Source: Lentibacillus sp. CBA3610 (lineage in GTDB: Bacteria > Bacillota > Bacilli > Bacillales > Amphibacillaceae). Taken from it: 64,000 nt of DNA. Below are positions 38,701 through 45,915 of the stretch, in pieces (position 1 is the first letter of the stretch; the number at the start of each line of letters is the position of its first letter). The translations under genes and the position numbers were made by a program. The stretch is taken from the NCBI RefSeq assembly GCF_013373365.1, contig NZ_CP035925.1, forward strand, positions 3,658,001-3,722,000, read 5' to 3'. The notes under the pieces are model-generated. The model made no database searches and had not been told where the DNA came from. It worked only from the letters and a program-made list of their open reading frames with translations.

Positions 38701-38811
38701 CCAGAAAATCAGGTAGGGGAAGTTGTCAAAAAAGTGGTAGAGAAGCGGAGCGGATCGTCAGGAAAAGAATGTCGAGAGATCGAACCTGGAGTCCAACAGC
38801 GTGCCTGATTG

Positions 38812-39150
38812 AAATAAAGCGAGGCGGTTGTATGTCAAAAAATCGCACTCTGTACGCACGGATGTGCGAGTAGAAAAAGTCAGGAAAAACCACCGAGCGG
38901 AGGAAGGTTCCGCGCTGCTTGGGTGAAAGGTTTTTTCGTGAATTCTGGACGGGAAGCCCGGAGCGGTTATATGAGCGATAGCGAAAAAGTCAACAAATAC
39001 CACCGACGGGCGCGGGACCCGGCCAGAAGTCACGGGTTGAATTTGATTAGATTGATCTTTTCGCGCATTGCGGGACGGGGAGGAACGAGCGGTTATATGA
39101 GCGAAGCGAAAAAGTCGATAAAGACCACTAAGTGACGCAGGACCCGGACC
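38812..39150. repeat. Three diverged tandem units of roughly 127-140 bp
   Basis: The core GAGCGGTTATATGAGCGA occurs at about 38961 and 39088, with a more diverged GAGGCGGTTGTATGTC at about 38821. Each is followed by a GAAAAAGTC and ACCAC(C) segment and a GC-rich tail with GACCCGG. No shared reading frame is convincing. Confidence 0.6.
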
Positions 39151-39301
39151 GAAAGGCGCGCGTTGGTCTTTAATCGATATCAGGAGAAGGGTTTTACGGT
39201 CTGGTGTTTCAGGTAAATCAGGATCTGTTGTCAAAAAAAAGAGAAGTTCACGGCGTGAATCACGCAGCGCACACCCGGTGCGATATACCGTGCGACATTT
39301 T

Positions 39302-39740
39302 GGACACACGCTGGACACGCTCCGGTCACACTCTGGTCATACGATGGACACAGTCCGGGCACACGACCTGCATTTCATACTCCGGTCACACGCTGGTCAC
39401 ACCAACTGCATATAAAAGACACACCGGAGTCATACTGCGGGCACACGCCCAGAATTATACAGGGGGTCACATAAATTGCATACTGGGTGTGACTTGCAGG
39501 ACATACGCCAGTCACACGGTCCGCGAATATAGTCCGTGTGACAATCAGTCCACAAAAAAGACACACTCCGGTCACACGCTGGTCACACTATAAGCATACT
39601 GTTTGTGACTTGCAGTGCACATGCCCGCATTGTATACAGTGGGACACATAAAAGCCATACCCCGTGTGACAAAACGTGCATACGTCATATGACTTGCGGC
39701 GCATACTCTGGTCATACAGGGTGTGTATAGCGTGTGACCG
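39302..39740. repeat. Long array with 11-bp periodicity (GGNCACAC units)
   Basis: From 39302, units such as GGACACACGCT, GGACACGCTCC, GGTCACACTCT and GGTCATACGAT follow each other exactly every 11 bp. After one 5-bp slip near 39368-39383 the phase continues from 39384. Further right the same words appear in both orientations (GTGTGAC and GTCACAC), still close to 11-bp steps. One DNA turn per unit is the geometry of centromere-like or iteron arrays bound by small dimeric proteins. The apparent 129-codon frame through it is a by-product of the repeat. Confidence 0.7.
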
Positions 39741-39899
39741 CCTTGTGATCGTCACGTGACCGACCGGACACATGATATGAAGTGTCGTGTACCTGTGCGG
39801 AAATACCGTCACGGGATCGGTCCGGTGTTGGGTAATAAAAAAGTTGAAAAAATCTATATACTTTCGAAGAGATGTGATATTATTTAAGCAAACGGTTAT

Positions 39900-39929
39900 T
39901 CAAGAATCGGGTCATATTGCGGAAGAAAG
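39900..39929 (+). repeat. Cassette-associated repeat (half-site)
   Basis: GGGTCA-N7-GAAGAA upstream of the NUDIX gene; the cassette pattern resumes here after the GC-rich block. Confidence 0.6.
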
Positions 39930-39988
39930 GTTCTGTTATAATCTTGTTAGATAATAGTAGTTTTAAAAAATAGTGGGATGGTGAGAAA

Positions 39989-40393
39989 GTGATAAGGGTA
40001 GATGTAGCATACGGACTTATTTGTGAGCAAGAAAAGGTCCTGATTGTTAATAATCGGGGTGGTGGCTGGTCTCTTCCTGGTGGAGCGGTTGAAAAGGGGG
40101 AAACGTTTGAACAGGCAGTTATTCGCGAGGTTAAAGAAGAGACAGGGTTAACAGTAGATGTTGAACACATTGTTTCGGTTAACGAAGCCCTTTTTAAGGA
40201 AAGGGGGCATCACGCTTTGTTTACAACATTCAAAGCAAAAATAATTAACGGAAGCCCTTCAATTCAATATGAAAATGAAATTGAAGAGATAAAGTGGGTG
40301 GATTTTCAAACAGCAAACAAGTTAATGCCTTATAATCCCAGTGGCATAGAAGGACTGCTTGAATCTTTCGCTCCTTACACTTTCCAAGGTTAA
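39989..40393 (+). CDS. NUDIX hydrolase
   Basis: 134 residues from a GTG start with GATGGTGAG upstream. The Nudix box is complete: GGAVEKGETFEQAVIREVKEE followed by TGL, with the metal-binding REVKEE. These enzymes hydrolyse nucleoside diphosphates linked to another moiety and often sanitise nucleotide pools. The exact substrate is unknown. Single-gene unit between cassette repeats. Confidence 0.9.
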   Translation: MIRVDVAYGLICEQEKVLIVNNRGGGWSLPGGAVEKGETFEQAVIREVKEETGLTVDVEHIVSVNEALFKERGHHALFTTFKAKIINGSPSIQYENEIEEIKWVDFQTANKLMPYNPSGIEGLLESFAPYTFQG

Positions 40394-40413
40394 AATAACC
40401 TTCTCATTGTTCA

Positions 40414-40479
40414 ATCATCGGGCGCAAGAATGGAATAATAATTACGATTTTTCTTGGCTTATCGGGCCACTAAATAATG
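40414..40479 (+). repeat. Cassette-associated repeat (two half-sites, wide spacing)
   Basis: GGGCGC-N7-GAATAA from 40420 and a GGGCCA half from 40464, spacing 44 bp. Confidence 0.72.
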
Positions 40480-40520
40480 TTGGTTATGACGTCCAAGTTA
40501 GGAAAAAGGGGGTGTAATAA

Positions 40521-40703
40521 TTGAACTGGGCAGTACTAAAAGATGCAAAATGGTGGTCATTAACAGCAACGTCTTTATTATTAGGGGTTATTGGCATAGT
40601 GTTGGCAGTATACAATAATAGCTACTGGGCGTATTTTGTTATTATTTCAGCAATATTCACGCTTTTAGGCTCGAATAGAGGAGATCAATTAACGGGTTTG
40701 TAA
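40521..40703 (+). CDS. Small two-helix membrane protein, 60 residues
   Basis: A TTG start with AAAAAGGGGG upstream gives MNWAVLKDAKWWSLTATSLL and two hydrophobic helices ending in a short polar tail. No family recognised. Single-gene unit between two wide-spaced cassette repeats. Confidence 0.65.
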   Translation: MNWAVLKDAKWWSLTATSLLLGVIGIVLAVYNNSYWAYFVIISAIFTLLGSNRGDQLTGL

Positions 40704-40705
40704 AG

Positions 40706-40774
40706 CAAACGGGCGCTTTCGCGGAATAAGAATCAGCGTCCGTATTGTATATAATGGCCAGCTTTTTGAGTAAG
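40706..40774 (+). repeat. Cassette-associated repeat (two half-sites, wide spacing)
   Basis: GGGCGC-N7-GAATAA from 40711 and TGGCCA-N7-GAGTAA from 40755, spacing 44 bp. Confidence 0.7.
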
Positions 40775-40824
40775 TTATGTCAATATTGAACCAGTAAAGG
40801 ATACGTGAGAAAGGAATGATTACA

Positions 40825-41130
40825 ATGCCGATTTGTGAGAATTGTCATAATAAGTGGAGTTGGAAACAAACCATTAAAAAGACCTTTCCCTTGGATCCTA
40901 GAATGACTTGCCCCTATTGCGGAGAAACACAATATCAAATACAAAAATCAAAAACAAAAGGTGGTTTTTTAATTGGCACTGTTTTTTTCTTACTGCTTTT
41001 AATTCAAAACTTCTTTGACATTTCAGTAGCTGGCTCCCTTAGTTTACTTCCTGTTATGCTCATTATTATTTTTCTCTTATATCCGTTCTTAGTGGAGTTA
41101 AACAGCAGAGAAGAAGGTATCTTCAACTAA
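40825..41130 (+). CDS. Zinc-ribbon membrane protein (CxxC-20-CxxC type)
   Basis: About 101 residues from the ATG in MPICENCHNKWSWKQ. CENC and, about 20 residues later, CPYC form a C-x2-C-x20-C-x2-C ribbon typical of a small Bacillaceae family (the TIGR04104 style). Two hydrophobic segments follow (GFLIGTVFFLLLLIQNFF and SLLPVMLIIIFLLYPFL). The role is unknown. Single-gene unit bounded by cassette repeats. Confidence 0.75.
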   Translation: MPICENCHNKWSWKQTIKKTFPLDPRMTCPYCGETQYQIQKSKTKGGFLIGTVFFLLLLIQNFFDISVAGSLSLLPVMLIIIFLLYPFLVELNSREEGIFN

Positions 41131-41151
41131 AGGGCGCGATTGCGGAATAAC
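41127..41151 (+). repeat. Cassette-associated repeat (half-site)
   Basis: GGGCGC-N7-GAATAA, exact, overlapping the end of the zinc-ribbon gene. Confidence 0.7.
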
Positions 41152-41189
41152 AGCAAATGTCTTTATTCTCGCTTAAAATGCGGATGTGT

Positions 41190-41275
41190 ACAATTATAAT
41201 TTTCGTGGTATAATGACGGTAGCGCTAACAATATCCATTGGAAGCACCTCCCTCCCTGGGAGGTTTTCCATTGAG
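41190..41275 (+). ncRNA. Possible short RNA upstream of the toxin
   Basis: TGTACA-N16-TATAAT is a good promoter (GTGGTATAATG context as in the two orphan RNA loci on the left). It is followed by a compact hairpin, ACCTCCC-TCC-CTGGGAGGT, and TTTTCC. It resembles the start of an antitoxin-type RNA, but its partner is unclear. Confidence 0.35.
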
Positions 41276-41316
41276 TGAATCAATCAAAGTAATGGCCAGA
41301 GTAAAATTAAAAAACG

Positions 41317-41346
41317 TCTTTAAACTTCTCAGACAATTGATATAAT
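41317..41346 (+). promoter_or_regulatory. Promoter of the holin-like toxin
   Basis: TATAAT at 41341-41346 with a weak TCTTTA/CTTTAA -35 at 17 bp. It would give a leader of about 90 nt. Confidence 0.5.
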
Positions 41347-41444
41347 AGAAATATGCAATAATCGCGTTTTCCTCAAGGGAGGTCGGCACATTCCTGTCGG
41401 TTGTAGTGTTTTGCGATACGCTATAACGGAAGGGGGTGTTGCCT

Positions 41445-41522
41445 ATGTCTGTTTTTGAGACAATGGTCATCATGATCGCTTTCGCAACACTCGTTGTGAC
41501 GATTTTAGACCACAAAAAATAG
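41445..41522 (+). CDS. Putative holin-like toxin (type I toxin-antitoxin)
   Basis: The 25-residue peptide starts MSVFETMVIMIAFATLVVTI and ends LDHKK, one hydrophobic helix with a charged tail. This is the hallmark of the Hol_Tox family of small membrane toxins. AAGGGGGTG precedes the ATG. CAAGGGAGGTC in the leader (41374-41384) is exactly complementary to GACCTCCCTTG just after the stop (41522-41532), a long-range pairing of the kind that holds type I toxin mRNAs inactive. An antisense RNA promoter lies opposite, downstream. Confidence 0.8.
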   Translation: MSVFETMVIMIAFATLVVTILDHKK

Positions 41523-41660
41523 ACCTCCCTTGGTTTATCAGCCGGTGAGGTCTATTCTTCACTAGCGCTGACCCCTCTTGAAGGGGAAGCGATTCATTGC
41601 TGGCCGAAGATATGACTGTATCTTCGGTCGTTATTAGTTTATGCCTTTTTTCTGTTTCTA
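41513..41660 (-). ncRNA. Antisense antitoxin RNA of the holin-like toxin
   Basis: On the minus strand TTTGCA-N16-TATAAT (41693-41666) starts transcription near 41658. The RNA would run through a GAAGATA/TATCTTC hairpin and end at the GACCTC/GAGGTC hairpin followed by T6 at about 41513. It overlaps the toxin stop and 3' UTR. The hairpin works as a terminator in both directions. Layout matches known convergent type I systems such as TxpA/RatA; function inferred. Confidence 0.65.
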
Positions 41661-41734
41661 TGTTTATTATAACACGAAAAAACGATTTGCAAACAAAAAT
41701 TAAACTGACAGGAGTGGTTATTTTTTTACGGTCA

Positions 41735-41782
41735 GTTTCACAAAAAAAACCGATAACCCTATTATTAATAAGGTTACCGGTT
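41735..41782 (-). terminator. Terminator of the first minus-strand plasmid-type gene
   Basis: AAACCGGTAACC and GGTTATCGGTTT pair and are followed by T8 on the minus strand. Confidence 0.8.
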
Positions 41783-42030
41783 TAGCATGCGTCCGCATAA
41801 TAGAACATCATATCTGCATAGTCAATCGTCCGTGTGCTTGGGATATAGACAATATCGCCAGACTGAATCACGGATGCGCCTGATCGTGGCGCGATGTTTT
41901 CACACTGGATATATTGCTCTAGCTCGTGTATAGCAAGGTCTTTGTCTTCGCTGGCTATATAATCGAGTTCCAGTTCGGGAATCACGAAATAGGGTTTGTT
42001 TAGTTCGAACGTTAATGTTTCTGGTTCCAT
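41782..42030 (-). CDS. Hypothetical protein, 82 residues (plasmid-type block)
   Basis: Acidic, soluble, starting MEPETLTFELNKPYFVIPEL. It contains SVIQSGDIVYIPSTRTIDYA. No family recognised. TAGGAGTGATG lies upstream of the ATG. It has its own terminator and belongs to a series of minus-strand genes with the same gene-terminator design. Confidence 0.65.
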   Translation of the reverse strand: MEPETLTFELNKPYFVIPELELDYIASEDKDLAIHELEQYIQCENIAPRSGASVIQSGDIVYIPSTRTIDYADMMFYYADAC

Positions 42031-42058
42031 TTATCATCACTCCTAAATTTAATTTTGT

Positions 42059-42202
42059 TTAAGCATTAATGAGCGAAACATATAAAAACACTAGCGCACC
42101 GGTAAACATGCATAGATAACCCCAATCCGTTTTGTTTTTCGGCATGTCTTTTTGAATCGAATTTTTGATAGATATAATTAGTTTGGCGAATCCTGCATTC
42201 AT
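42059..42202 (-). CDS. Small membrane protein, 47 residues
   Basis: Starts MNAGFAKLIISIKNSIQKDM and ends with a hydrophobic helix (YLCMFTGALVFLYVSLINA). AAAGGAGAGGT lies about 5-7 nt before the ATG. A longer frame in another register covers the same DNA but lacks a ribosome site. Single-pass membrane peptide of unknown role, in the minus-strand plasmid-type series. Confidence 0.6.
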   Translation of the reverse strand: MNAGFAKLIISIKNSIQKDMPKNKTDWGYLCMFTGALVFLYVSLINA

Positions 42203-42310
42203 GTGTGACCTCTCCTTTTATAAATGATGTCACGCGTTTTGTTGGTTGCGGAACAGCCGTGGAGCAACGGGTTTTCCGGTTTTGAATTATCACCGGTAAC
42301 GCGTGATTAC

Positions 42311-42352
42311 AAAAAAAAAAACCGACAATCCCGTTAAAGGACTGTCGGTTTA
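42311..42352 (-). terminator. Terminator of the 164-residue gene
   Basis: AAACCGACAGTCC and GGGATTGTCGGTTT pair on the minus strand, followed by a long T run. Confidence 0.85.
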
Positions 42353-42358
42353 AATGTT

Positions 42359-42853
42359 TTAAGCCGTCACTTTCGTTTTATCGTTCACAGACGTCAGTAC
42401 GGCTTCTTTGCCGTCCTGGAACTCGTTATATTCGATTTGTGATTTGGTTTTGATACTCAAAATATCATTACCAAACAGCGCTATCAGAACAGGGTGCAGC
42501 GCGTTGTACATAAAGTGCTGGATTGTGTCTTCGTTTTTGGCCACAGCTGGAAGATACAGCTTTAGCATAGGGATATTCTTGATGTTGGTATCTTGCACAT
42601 TCACGCGTTTGTAGGCTTCAGGTGTATTTTCCGGAAGTTCGGATTCATCCGGGTAACAGACATAATCATGGTCGTAAAGATACTGGAAAGCGTCTGAACC
42701 GATAACATTTTGATACGTTTCTTTATTAAATTCGATTTCTTCGACTTGTTGTTGCAGGGTGTCGATTGCACTTGCTAATACGTTCAGTTTCTCTGTGTTT
42801 TCCTCGTTTTCTTTGATATAGGCGGTTAATCCCAAATATTTGTAATCTGCCAT
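42359..42853 (-). CDS. Hypothetical coiled-coil protein, 164 residues
   Basis: Residues 10-50 look like a coiled coil (ENEENTEKLNVLASAIDTLQ and following). The C-terminal half holds IPMLKLYLPAVAKNEDTIQH. Acidic and soluble, no family recognised. AAGGAGCG lies before the ATG. It has a dedicated terminator, and a GTTGCGCGTAGCAAC hairpin lies upstream. Same gene design as its neighbours. Confidence 0.7.
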   Translation of the reverse strand: MADYKYLGLTAYIKENEENTEKLNVLASAIDTLQQQVEEIEFNKETYQNVIGSDAFQYLYDHDYVCYPDESELPENTPEAYKRVNVQDTNIKNIPMLKLYLPAVAKNEDTIQHFMYNALHPVLIALFGNDILSIKTKSQIEYNEFQDGKEAVLTSVNDKTKVTA

Positions 42854-43074
42854 GAGTATCGCTCCTTATTTTTTTGAGTTATTTTCGATTCGGTATTTTG
42901 ATCGGGTTGCGCGTAGCAACCGTGTTTTGCGAAGGGTTGTTCGAACACCGCACCGAATCACGAAAAGAAACCGATACGGGTGTGCCCGCACCGGTTGTGT
43001 TGCGTTGTTCAATTATTTTTGTTTCTTATCTGAGGTTTTATTGATGCTTTTCCGTAGATTGAACAAGAGGATGA

Positions 43075-43236
43075 TTAGTTAAAGTGAATCGTGGTTGTTA
43101 CATCGATATCGACCGAGTCGGCAAGCTCAATCATTGTGTCGATGTTTATTTCGAAATAGAAGATGCTAATGACAATCGTTGATGTCACAGCGATTGAAAT
43201 AGTTATCTTCTTGAGAAAGGTCTTCAGTTTCTGCAC
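43075..43236 (-). CDS. Small membrane protein, 53 residues
   Basis: From a GTG with AGAGGTGG upstream: MQKLKTFLKKITISIAVTST, a hydrophobic helix through VISIFYF, then an acidic external tail (INIDTMIELADSVDIDV). No family recognised. It is too short for standard gene calling but has a good ribosome site and sits in the minus-strand series. Confidence 0.5.
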   Translation of the reverse strand: MQKLKTFLKKITISIAVTSTIVISIFYFEINIDTMIELADSVDIDVTTTIHFN

Positions 43237-43467
43237 AGTTCCACCTCTCTTCTTTTTGAAAAAAACCTATGCAGTGATGCCCCCTTTCAAAATGTTAATC
43301 GGGCTTGACCTCGTTCAAACCCCACACTACCTTTGTGACTTAATTATAAAATCCCTTTATTTATTTTCTAAAAAATTATGAATCGATGAACACGTCGAAC
43401 ACCGGGGCGTATTTCGCCGCGGAGTGGGTATGAAATCTGCTGCCTTAAAATCATGCTGTGTCTGCTG

Positions 43468-43505
43468 TCAAAAAAAAACCGATAGCGTGTGGACTATCGG
43501 TACTT
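43468..43505 (-). terminator. Terminator of the 96-residue gene
   Basis: ACCGATAGTCC and GTGTGGACTATCGGT-type pairing on the minus strand (ACCGATAG with CTATCGGT), followed by T8. Confidence 0.85.
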
Positions 43506-43531
43506 TGCGTTCAGGGTTTACGGTACAACAT

Positions 43532-43822
43532 TCAGTGTGCAACAGGGAATGTTTTGTCATATAACCGTTTAATATATCCAGTCATTTGAAACACTCTGTC
43601 AATCTCTCTTTGATTTTTTGGTAACTCCATGTATTGCAGTTCGTCCGCCATGTCGTGGAATCCGTTCTTGCGGTATGTTTCATTCATATAATTAAAATAT
43701 CCAAGCATGGCTTCCCGGTTTCCGATCTTGTGAAGCGTGCCGGTTGTGCTGTCAAATACCGCAGCGGGATTTTCGACTGTGTTGTATACGATACCTTTTC
43801 CATCTCTTATTTCAAATGTCAT
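43532..43822 (-). CDS. Hypothetical protein, 96 residues
   Basis: Starts MTFEIRDGKGIVYNTVENPA and ends RLYDKTFPVAH. The middle (HKIGNREAMLGYFNYMNETY) is helical. CAGGAGGTC is an excellent ribosome site. No family recognised. It has its own terminator, as do its neighbours in this plasmid-type block. Confidence 0.7.
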   Translation of the reverse strand: MTFEIRDGKGIVYNTVENPAAVFDSTTGTLHKIGNREAMLGYFNYMNETYRKNGFHDMADELQYMELPKNQREIDRVFQMTGYIKRLYDKTFPVAH

Positions 43823-43926
43823 ATAATAGACCTCCTGGTTTAGTTTATGTCGTTTAGAACATCAATCGTTTTACCGGTTGCGTGTATAGCGCAACAAGCG
43901 CTTGTTCTAGTGTGCCGGGTGTTTAC

Positions 43927-43966
43927 GAAAAAAAAAAAACCGCAGAGGGGTTACTCCTCTGCGTTA
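43927..43966 (-). terminator. Terminator of the flagellin-like gene
   Basis: AACGCAGAGGAGTAA and CCTCTGCGGTT form a hairpin on the minus strand with a run of about 12 T. Confidence 0.88.
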
Positions 43967-44749
43967 TACACGGATGTCAAGGACACTGCCAGCTTGTTCA
44001 TGCCATGATGACATCATGTTTTGGTTTATTTGTATCATTTGTTTGGCGATAGTCGCCTGAGTCGATGCTTCGGTTAAATCCGCATCTTGCATATTGGATA
44101 AGGATTTCGTTAAAATTTCTTCTTTTGTCTTTTCATAATTGGCTTTCGATTCTAAGATCGTGGTCGATGTACCGACCCGGCTTTTCGACCCTGCGATTTC
44201 ATTGGTAAGATTCTCTTGGATGAATTCCGGGTCTAATATATCCGAGATGGTTTTACCTTCAAGCACGGCTCCGTCGTTTTTCCGGATATCATAGGTACTC
44301 GGGTCATTTTCGTTCTTGCTGATGCGAAACAGCGATGTATCCTGGTCGAACGGATTGGTTTGATTATACGAGGCTTCTGTGAATGTATCAGCCATCGCGT
44401 TCAGTAAATCTTTTGCCTGTGTTTCCATTTGAGGTTTATCCGCATCTTCTGCTTGGTATCTCATAGCGATGCTAGATAGCTCATCGCCGTTCGCACGGGC
44501 AGATTCCAGTGTCGCTTCTATCATGGCATTGCGGTTGATGCCGTCTTCTAAAGCACCCTGTGTCCACTTGGATTCATTGAGTTGTGCTTTGGTGCGTTCA
44601 ATTCGGCCAATCATACTCGGATCATCCGCAGCGGAATTCACCCGTTTTCCAGTCGCCATTTGCTGATTTGCCTTATATAATTTCTCCGTGTAGTTTTCCT
44701 GGTTTCGGGCCATCATCATCATGTGGCTTGCCATTTCGCCAATTCGCAT
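43964..44749 (-). CDS. Flagellin/hook-associated-like protein on a plasmid-type block
   Basis: 261 residues. The N-terminal coiled segment contains ANQQMATGKRVNSAADDPS, a near-canonical flagellin D0/D1 signature. The C-terminus (SNMQDADLTEASTQATIAKQ and QINQNMMSSWHEQAGSVLDI) matches the flagellin C-terminal helix pattern. The variable middle is short. AAAGGGAG precedes the ATG. No other flagellar gene is nearby, and the gene has its own promoter space and terminator. It might form filaments, act in conjugation or attachment, or mimic host flagellin. Confidence 0.8.
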   Translation of the reverse strand: MRIGEMASHMMMMARNQENYTEKLYKANQQMATGKRVNSAADDPSMIGRIERTKAQLNESKWTQGALEDGINRNAMIEATLESARANGDELSSIAMRYQAEDADKPQMETQAKDLLNAMADTFTEASYNQTNPFDQDTSLFRISKNENDPSTYDIRKNDGAVLEGKTISDILDPEFIQENLTNEIAGSKSRVGTSTTILESKANYEKTKEEILTKSLSNMQDADLTEASTQATIAKQMIQINQNMMSSWHEQAGSVLDIRV

Positions 44750-44957
44750 GGTATTCGCTCCCTTTTTGTTGATTTTTTGGACTTCGAATACTTGCTCGGG
44801 TTGCGAACGGCAACCTTGTCTATAGACCGGAAAAAAAGAAAGCCCGTACCGTGAATTACGGTGCGGGGTAAACGTTTGAAGGAGTTCTCGAGATGCAAAT
44901 GCAAAGAAAGACGAGGCGTCGTTTTTGATATATACTGGAGAAAAAGGAGGCTATATG

Positions 44958-45236
44958 ATGAAAAATACCGGTATTGTGAGGAAAATCGACGAGTTGGGGC
45001 GCATCGTTCTTCCGATGGAACTAAGAAAAAGTTTAGATATACAGGAAAGAGATCCCTTGGAGATATTCGTGGATGAAGAACGAATTGTCATGCAGAAATA
45101 CAGGGAAGATAAGCGTTGTTTTATCACAGGAGAAGTAGATGAAGGGAATGTGCAATTACCCGGTGGGTATTATATAAGTCCAAAAGGGAAAGAAATTCTG
45201 AGAGAGTATCTATTTTCTACTGGTTCCCAAAAATAA
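44958..45236 (+). CDS. AbrB/SpoVT-family transition-state-type regulator
   Basis: About 92 residues. The N-terminal swapped-hairpin domain is typical of AbrB (MKNTGIVRKIDELGRIVLPM, then ELRKSLDIQERDPLEIFV), followed by a C-terminal dimerisation region with KRCFITGEV. AAGGAGG lies 7 nt before the ATG at 44958; the ATG at 44955 is an alternative. Plasmid- and phage-borne AbrB homologues are common in Bacillaceae and may rewire host transition-state genes or control the element's own copy number. Confidence 0.85.
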   Translation: MKNTGIVRKIDELGRIVLPMELRKSLDIQERDPLEIFVDEERIVMQKYREDKRCFITGEVDEGNVQLPGGYYISPKGKEILREYLFSTGSQK

Positions 45237-45361
45237 AAACACAGGTGTGATAATCTAAGGGGTTCAGTTCCAGGTGAGAAAAATGCAATAATCAAGGGGA
45301 AAAACGCAATAATTGGTTTCATTTTAACCTGCAAATTAACAATATACATAGCAAACGAAAA

Positions 45362-45392
45362 CGCTCAGACACATTCTGAGCGTTTTTAAAGC
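45362..45392 (+). terminator. Rho-independent terminator
   Basis: AACGCTCAGA and TCTGAGCGTT pair, followed by T5. It may terminate the AbrB transcript or, with the A run, the opposite strand. Confidence 0.75.
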
Positions 45393-45408
45393 ATTATAAT
45401 TTGTTTTT

Positions 45409-45434
45409 CCTTTTCAACAATCGCGCCCGATTGC
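45409..45434 (-). repeat. Cassette-associated repeat, minus orientation
   Basis: On the minus strand GGGCGC-N7-GAAAAG with ATC before it. It lies downstream of the minus-strand DUF3923 gene, so orientation follows the gene. Confidence 0.62.
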
Positions 45435-45461
45435 GGCATAAAGCCTTGTAAACATTTTTAG

Positions 45462-45707
45462 TTACTGTTGAATACTGCTTTTTTTGTTATTGTTAATTAC
45501 TAAGTTAATAACTAGCCATATTGCTTGGATTATTGCTGGAATTAAAAATGCAAGCAATAAAACCAAAAACGATAATAATTTAGTCTCAGGTGTTTGTACA
45601 GCGCCTGAACCATCAACCTCTCTTGACCAAACGAACACAGTACCTACAACAAAAAGAATCATCCAAAAAACATTTGATATCCACCAAAAAATCCATGATA
45701 TCTTCAA
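45462..45707 (-). CDS. DUF3923 family small membrane protein
   Basis: 81 residues, starting MKISWIFWWISNVFWMILFV and containing WSREVDGSGAVQTPETKLL, the typical DUF3923 motif, then a second long helix. Two membrane segments in all. The function of the family is unknown. It is a single-gene unit flanked by minus-oriented cassette repeats, mirroring the plus-strand units to the left. Confidence 0.82.
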   Translation of the reverse strand: MKISWIFWWISNVFWMILFVVGTVFVWSREVDGSGAVQTPETKLLSFLVLLLAFLIPAIIQAIWLVINLVINNNKKSSIQQ

Positions 45708-45880
45708 ATTATTTTATACCCCCTTATTTACTACTTGAAATTCTTTCCTTTGGTAGCTGTCTGCAAATGCGCTCTGTAATTTAACATCTAAAACATAAAT
45801 CTATAATATTTATACGGTATCTAACACCATAAGTTTCATCTTACACAACACTACCACCCTATATACGATATTAGCGCCTT

Positions 45881-45907
45881 TCCTTATTAGGGAAAAGCGC
45901 CCGATTG
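45881..45907 (-). repeat. Cassette-associated repeat, minus orientation
   Basis: Minus strand GGGCGC-N7-TAATAA, immediately downstream of the hydrolase gene stop. Confidence 0.62.
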
Positions 45908-45915
45908 CGGAAAAT

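Noticed and set aside
39204..39593. A 129-codon plus-strand frame through the 11-bp array
   Set aside because: Its His/Thr-rich repeats (SGHTLV) arise from the 11-bp DNA repeat. It has no good ribosome site, and both strands and several frames stay open for the same reason.
39302..39740. CRISPR array
   Set aside because: Repeats are 11 bp with no unique spacers of constant length, and no cas gene is present.
42066..42293. 75-codon minus-strand frame
   Set aside because: The same DNA holds a 47-residue membrane protein in another register with an excellent ribosome site, which is the better gene.
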